Assembly (NCBI GenBank): GCA_030610025.1
Contig: JAUWSP010000056.1
Location: 1-9,911 of the forward strand
DNA length: 9,911 bases
Direction: 5' to 3'
DNA from: Acidobacteriota bacterium
GTDB lineage: Bacteria; Acidobacteriota; Thermoanaerobaculia; Multivoradales; JAHEKO01
The notes below the pieces were generated by a model, which was not told the DNA's origin, did not search any database, and worked only from the letters and a program-made list of their open reading frames with translations. The position numbers were made by a program, and so were the translations under genes. Below are positions 6,763 through 9,911 of the stretch, piece after piece; the first letter of the stretch is position 1, and the number at the start of each line of letters is the position of its first letter.

Positions 6763-7167
6763 ATGTTCGACTCCGCCTACTTCACGTCGCGATTCCGATG
6801 CCTCAATTGGCTGCGAGCGAGCTTGCTCGGCGGCGCGGCGCTGTGCTTCGTCTTCAGTGTCTCGCTCGTCTCGAGACCTCGAGCGACAGTTGGGCTCCTC
6901 GGCCTCAGCGCACCAGACAACTCATTCTACCTCTGGGTGCCGGCGGTGCTTTTCGCTTCGCTCGGAATCGTCTACCTGGTTGCCAGCAGTGATGTCCGAC
7001 GGTTCAGCCCGATCATCGCCGTGGCTATCGGGAGCCACCTCGCCCTGGCCCTGGCTTTGTTCGCGGCCGCCCAGCAGCCTGGTGCGACCCACATGATCCG
7101 CCTCGCCGGCGTCGAGCTCCTGCTGGGCCTTGGCCACCTCGTTTTCTGGTGGCCGATACGATCATGA
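6763..7167 (+). CDS. Small four-helix membrane protein of unknown function, first gene of the mla block
   Basis: 134 residues that I do not recognise as a named family. Four hydrophobic stretches are visible: about 16-36, 55-74 (FYLWVPAVLFASLGIVYLVA), 81-101 and 112-131, the last ending HLVFWW before a charged tail. Basic clusters (SRFRCLNWLR near the N-terminus, DVRR between helices 2 and 3) suggest a polytopic inner-membrane protein, and no catalytic or metal-binding motif is evident. The ATG at 6763 follows the extended -10 by 9 bases and has no ribosome site, so translation is probably leaderless. Its TGA overlaps the ATG of mlaE (ATGA, 7164-7167), a sign of translational coupling and of a role near the MlaEFD lipid transporter; the link is inference. 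Codon use resembles the neighbours. Confidence 0.8.
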   Translation: MFDSAYFTSRFRCLNWLRASLLGGAALCFVFSVSLVSRPRATVGLLGLSAPDNSFYLWVPAVLFASLGIVYLVASSDVRRFSPIIAVAIGSHLALALALFAAAQQPGATHMIRLAGVELLLGLGHLVFWWPIRS

Positions 7168-7928
7168 AGCGTCGCTTGCCGCTAGCTCATTTCCTCGACG
7201 AAGCCGGCCGCATGGCCGGTCTGGGGGTTCAGGCTCTGGGAGAGATGTTGACCCGCCCTTTCGAGGTTCGCCTCTGGATCCGCGAAATGGAACAGATCGG
7301 GGTCCGCTCCCTGGGCGTAGCGGCCATCGCCACCATCTTCACCGGCATGGTGCTGGCCCTCCAGACGGCATACAGCCTCCCAGGCCTCGGGGTCAAGTAC
7401 TACATCGGAACCGTGGTCTCGAAGTCCATCATTCGAGAGCTGGGACCCGTACTGATCGCTCTAGTCGTGGGCGGCAGGATCGCCGCGGGTATGACCGCCG
7501 AGCTCGGGACCATGAAGGTGACCGAGCAGATCGATGCTCTGCGCGCCATGGCTGCCGATCCCGTCAAGAAGCTGGTGGTCCCAAAACTGATCGCCGCCCT
7601 GGTGATGCTGCCGCTGCTGACCATCATCGGAGACCTCCTCGGAGTCATGGGCGGGATGATCATCGGGGTCTATCAGCTCGATCTGACGCCGGGGTTCTAC
7701 TACAACGACGTGCTCACCGATCTGACTCTCGAAGACATCTTCAGCGGTATTGGCAAATCGTTCTTCTTCGCCTTCTGGATCACAATCGTCGGCTGCTACA
7801 ATGGCCTGACTGCGCGGGGTGGCGCCGATGGCGTCGGACGAGCAACGACGAATACCGTCGTGGTCGCCGCGATTCTGGTGCTGGTGACCGATTTCTTCTT
7901 GACCAAGCTCTTCCACTTCCTGGCTTGA
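7164..7928 (+). CDS. mlaE: MlaE-type ABC transporter permease for phospholipid transport
   Basis: 254-residue inner-membrane permease of the MlaE family, the channel half of an MCE lipid transporter. Family features: an N-terminal amphipathic region, then an IATIFTGMVLALQTAYSL helix, the conserved ELGPVLIALVVGGRIAAG block with AELGTMKVTEQIDAL (the family's AExG-M-xTEQ-A motif) and a DPVKKLVVPK loop, further transmembrane segments (LIAALVMLPLLTIIGDLLG and later), and a C-terminal helix ending LTKLFHFLA. I chose the ATG at 7164 because it overlaps the previous stop as ATGA. A GTG at 7149 would add five residues and is the alternative. A GGTGG about 11 bases upstream is a weak ribosome site, so coupling to the preceding gene probably matters. 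mlaF starts 26 bases downstream. Confidence 0.93.
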   Translation: MKRRLPLAHFLDEAGRMAGLGVQALGEMLTRPFEVRLWIREMEQIGVRSLGVAAIATIFTGMVLALQTAYSLPGLGVKYYIGTVVSKSIIRELGPVLIALVVGGRIAAGMTAELGTMKVTEQIDALRAMAADPVKKLVVPKLIAALVMLPLLTIIGDLLGVMGGMIIGVYQLDLTPGFYYNDVLTDLTLEDIFSGIGKSFFFAFWITIVGCYNGLTARGGADGVGRATTNTVVVAAILVLVTDFFLTKLFHFLA

Positions 7929-7954
7929 TTCCTCGAAAGCCGCGGAATACGTTT

Positions 7955-8710
7955 ATGGCGACACCGATCTTCACCGTACGCGGACTGGTCAAGAAGTACG
8001 ATGGCAAACCGGTCCTCGAGGGGCTGGACTTCGACGTCCGGCGGGGCGAGTCCCTGGTGATTCTCGGCCGATCCGGCTCCGGCAAGAGCGTCACGCTCCG
8101 ACAGCTGAACGGCCTGGAAAAGCCCGACTCGGGGACCGTTTCATTCGACGGCGTCGAAATCACCTCGATGCACGAAAAGGACCTCTACCCGATTCGCCGT
8201 CGGATCGGCATGCTTTTTCAAGGCGGAGCCCTCTTCGACTCGATGACCGTCGAGGAAAATGTCTCGTTCCCGCTCAGGGAGCACCGCGACATGGATGAAG
8301 AAGAGATCCTCGAGCGAGTCCGTCAGAAGCTCTCCCTCGTCGGACTGAAAGACGTCGAGGAGCTCATGCCTTCGGAGCTGTCTGGCGGAATGAAGAAGCG
8401 TGTCGCCCTGGCGCGATCCTTGGCGTTGGACCCGGAAGTCGTTCTCTTCGACGAGCCGTCCACTGGACTGGATCCCATGACATCGGCCCTCATCGCTCAT
8501 CTGATTCGGCAGTCCCAGGCCAGCCTCGCCACCACCTCTGTCGTCGTCACACACGATATCCCGCTGGCCCGACACGTCGGGGACCGGGTAGCCTTTCTCT
8601 GCCAGGGGACTTTCAGCTTCCTGGGTACCTGGGAGCAAGCCGATCAGACCTCAGACCAGGTCTTTGGCGATTTTCTGGCCGGGCGCATGGGGGATGAAGA
8701 TGCAGCGTGA
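7955..8710 (+). CDS. mlaF: MlaF-type ABC transporter ATPase for phospholipid transport
   Basis: 251-residue cytosolic nucleotide-binding subunit that powers lipid transfer through MlaE. Motifs: Walker A GRSGSGKS (38-45), Q-loop in MLFQGGALFDSMTVEENV (Gln89; the GALF-M-V-NV pattern is typical of MlaF), a SFPLREH segment (104-110), signature LSGGMKKR (142-149), Walker B VVLFDEP (162-168) with Glu167, D-loop STGLDP, and the H-loop VVVTHD (His200). The SGGMKKR signature is the Mla type. The ATG at 7955 is preceded by GGAA at a loose distance. The reading frame is open far upstream through mlaE, but ABC similarity begins at this ATG. The last 11 bases overlap the mlaD start, so the two are translationally linked. 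Confidence 0.95.
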   Translation: MATPIFTVRGLVKKYDGKPVLEGLDFDVRRGESLVILGRSGSGKSVTLRQLNGLEKPDSGTVSFDGVEITSMHEKDLYPIRRRIGMLFQGGALFDSMTVEENVSFPLREHRDMDEEEILERVRQKLSLVGLKDVEELMPSELSGGMKKRVALARSLALDPEVVLFDEPSTGLDPMTSALIAHLIRQSQASLATTSVVVTHDIPLARHVGDRVAFLCQGTFSFLGTWEQADQTSDQVFGDFLAGRMGDEDAA

Positions 8711-9851
8711 GGTCAAGGTCGGCCTGCTGGTCATAGCGGCTTTCGTCATTCTGGGAGTTGCAGTTTTCCTGGTCAGCGAGAGGCGCAATCTGTTCGCGCT
8801 CAAGAATCGCTACTACATTCAGTTCGAGACCGTTCTGGGCCTGGCTCCAGGCAGTCCGGCACAGCTGAATGGCGTGACAGTCGGCAGTGTCCAGAAAGTG
8901 GTGTTGCCCGAAAGCGTGGACGAGAAGCTCCTGACCGTCTGGATCAACGTCGATCGTCGCTATGGCGACCGGGTGCGCGAGGATTCGACGGCCCGGATCA
9001 AGACTCTGGGCCTGCTGGGCGACAAGTTCATCGAAATATCCTCGGGCTCGCCGGACTCGCCTCTGATCCCATCTGGTGGCTACGTTCCGGCCGCGCCCCC
9101 AACCGATGTCGAGAAGCTGCTTGCCACCGGCGGAGACGCGGTGCAGAACACCGTGGCCATCTCGTATTCGCTGCGCAACATCCTGGCGCGCATGGAGGCC
9201 GGTGAAGGGATTCTGGGCGAGCTCCTCACGGACTCCGAGGCGGGCCGAACCGCCAAACAGGGTCTGGTCGCCCTCATGGAGGGCGTGCGCGATATCACCC
9301 TACAGATCCAAAGCGGCCAGGGTACGTTGGGGCAACTGATCATGGACGACGGGCTGGCTGTCGAGCTCGAGGCCTCCGTCGGCCGGTTCAACGCTGCGCT
9401 GACAAGCCTCGAGGAAGGCGAAGGACTGGTCGCCGACCTGCTTCACAACACGGAGACCCGAGATCGGGTCCAGGCCCTCTTGCTCAACCTCGACAAGACG
9501 ACAGCGTCGCTGTCTGCAGCGGCCGAGCAACTGAGCTCGGGTGAAGGCCTGCTGCCCGCAATGATGAATGACGAAGAGCTGGCCCAGCAGATGCTCGGTG
9601 ATCTCCAGCAGATGCTCCAGAACCTGAATCTCGTCTCCGAGAAGCTCGCCACGGGCGATGGAACCCTGGGGCGTTTGATCGAGGATCCCGAGATCTACGA
9701 AGCGCTCAACGACATTGTTGTCGGGCTCGATGAGTCGAAGATGTTGCGCTGGTTGGTACGCAATCGTCAAAAATCGGGCATCAGGGTACGCTACGATGAC
9801 GCGACCGACGAAATCGAAGTAGAGTCCTACGATCCTGGCGAAGGCAACTAG
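8700..9851 (+). CDS. mlaD: MlaD-type MCE-domain lipid transport protein with long repeat tail
   Basis: 383-residue periplasmic, membrane-anchored substrate-binding subunit. One N-terminal helix (about 9-25, LLVIAAFVILGVAVFLV) anchors it. The MCE domain covers about 38-114, with VLGLAPGSPAQLNGVTVGSV and, near its end, a DSTARIKTLGLLGDKFIEI segment. The tail (about 135-345) is helical and carries five repeats of the form GxGxLGxLϕxD at 168, 206, 240, 281 and 319. E. coli MlaD is about 183 residues, so this form is twice as long. The C-terminus is acidic. The ATG at 8700 is preferred because GGGGGA ends five bases before it and REVKVG is the usual MlaD start. ATG 8694 adds two residues, and a start at 8664 adds twelve with no support. 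It overlaps mlaF by 11 bases. Confidence 0.92.
   Translation: MQREVKVGLLVIAAFVILGVAVFLVSERRNLFALKNRYYIQFETVLGLAPGSPAQLNGVTVGSVQKVVLPESVDEKLLTVWINVDRRYGDRVREDSTARIKTLGLLGDKFIEISSGSPDSPLIPSGGYVPAAPPTDVEKLLATGGDAVQNTVAISYSLRNILARMEAGEGILGELLTDSEAGRTAKQGLVALMEGVRDITLQIQSGQGTLGQLIMDDGLAVELEASVGRFNAALTSLEEGEGLVADLLHNTETRDRVQALLLNLDKTTASLSAAAEQLSSGEGLLPAMMNDEELAQQMLGDLQQMLQNLNLVSEKLATGDGTLGRLIEDPEIYEALNDIVVGLDESKMLRWLVRNRQKSGIRVRYDDATDEIEVESYDPGEGN
9201..9692 (+). repeat. Five degenerate GxGxLGxL repeats in the MlaD tail
   Basis: In the translated protein the units start at residues 168 (GEGILGELLTDSE), 206 (GQGTLGQLIMDDG), 240 (GEGLVADLLHNTE), 281 (GEGLLPAMMNDEE) and 319 (GDGTLGRLIEDPE). The spacings are 38, 34, 41 and 38 residues. 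The repeats are clear at protein level but too diverged to be seen as DNA repeats. Similar glycine-leucine units occur in long MCE proteins of other phyla (general knowledge). Confidence 0.75.
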
Positions 9852-9866
9852 CGGAATCGACCGATA

Positions 9867-9911
9867 TGACGAAACACATTTTGATCACAGGGGGTGCCGG
9901 GTTCATCGGCA
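9867..9911 (+). CDS. Start of a Rossmann-fold NAD-dependent epimerase/dehydratase-like gene (truncated, possible frameshift)
   Basis: Only the first 15 codons lie in the window. The ATG at 9867, 15 bases after the mlaD stop, begins MTKHILITGGAG, the first strand and glycine loop of an extended short-chain dehydrogenase (sugar-nucleotide epimerase or dehydratase class). After that, the same frame reads SSA. The +1-shifted frame from 9902 reads TTC ATC GGC, the FIG that normally completes GGAGFIG. This suggests one missing base near 9900, either real or a sequencing error. The ribosome site is weak (GGAA about 10 bases upstream). Substrate cannot be told from this fragment. Confidence 0.6.

Noticed and set aside
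6719..6765. Divergent operator or palindrome between plsC and the membrane-protein gene
   Set aside because: No convincing inverted repeat was seen in the 41 bases. Only the extended -10 stands out; a minus-strand TAGTCT is too weak to call.
7130..7954. Open frame upstream of mlaF running through mlaE
   Set aside because: It is the mlaF frame left open by base composition. The translated part is Arg/Gly-rich with no similarity, while mlaE in the other frame is unmistakable.
8664..8699. Upstream start for mlaD adding up to twelve residues
   Set aside because: The extra residues lie in the mlaF 3' end and are not MlaD-like. The GGGGGA ribosome site points to the ATG at 8700.
1..9911. tRNA, rRNA, riboswitch, CRISPR, insertion sequence or phage features
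   Set aside because: Genes fill nearly the whole window, the largest gap is 95 bases, and no characteristic RNA fold, repeat array, transposase or integrase motif was seen. No TPP-riboswitch-sized leader precedes thiL.

Overview
The window is an ordinary, densely coded chromosomal segment of a high-GC (visibly about 60% or more) diderm bacterium. LpxH (lipid A synthesis) and an Mla-type MCE lipid transporter both imply an outer membrane. Gene order and protein style (PspF-like sigma-54 activator, MlaD with long repeat tail, class I-like AroA with a divergent active-site loop) fit an Acidobacteriota-like or other deep-branching Gram-negative lineage. That assignment is inference; no rRNA or other marker is present to prove it. 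No RNA gene, insertion sequence, CRISPR array, prophage or attachment site was seen, and no stretch over 300 bases lacks a gene.

Layout. Bases 1-1785 (+ strand) hold the 3' end of lon, then thiL (thiamine-phosphate kinase) and a free methionine-(R)-sulfoxide reductase of the GAF type, spaced by 11-13 bases and probably co-transcribed. They converge on a minus-strand block (1795-6721) read in the order plsC, mrp, lpxH, aroA and a sigma-54-dependent activator lacking a sensory domain. Gaps in this block are 95, 26, 36 and 39 bases. A 41-base divergent gap (6722-6762) separates it from a plus-strand block (6763-9911): a small four-helix membrane protein of unknown function, mlaE, mlaF, mlaD, and the start of a Rossmann-fold (NAD-dependent epimerase/dehydratase-like) gene cut by the window end. 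The first two genes of this block overlap by ATGA; mlaF and mlaD also overlap.

How the genes fit together. The two divergent blocks share an envelope-lipid theme: PlsC makes phosphatidic acid, LpxH makes lipid X for lipid A, and MlaEFD moves phospholipids between the membranes. Mrp (Fe-S cluster carrier), AroA (shikimate pathway) and the regulator are housekeeping companions. MlaB and MlaC, partners in the E. coli system, are not encoded next to the cassette.

There is no clear novel defence or mobile system here. The points most worth a second look are the unknown membrane protein translationally coupled to MlaE and its apparently leaderless promoter, the five-fold repeat tail of MlaD, the domain-less sigma-54 activator with a histidine at a usual arginine-finger position, and an apparent one-base frameshift in the last gene at the window edge.
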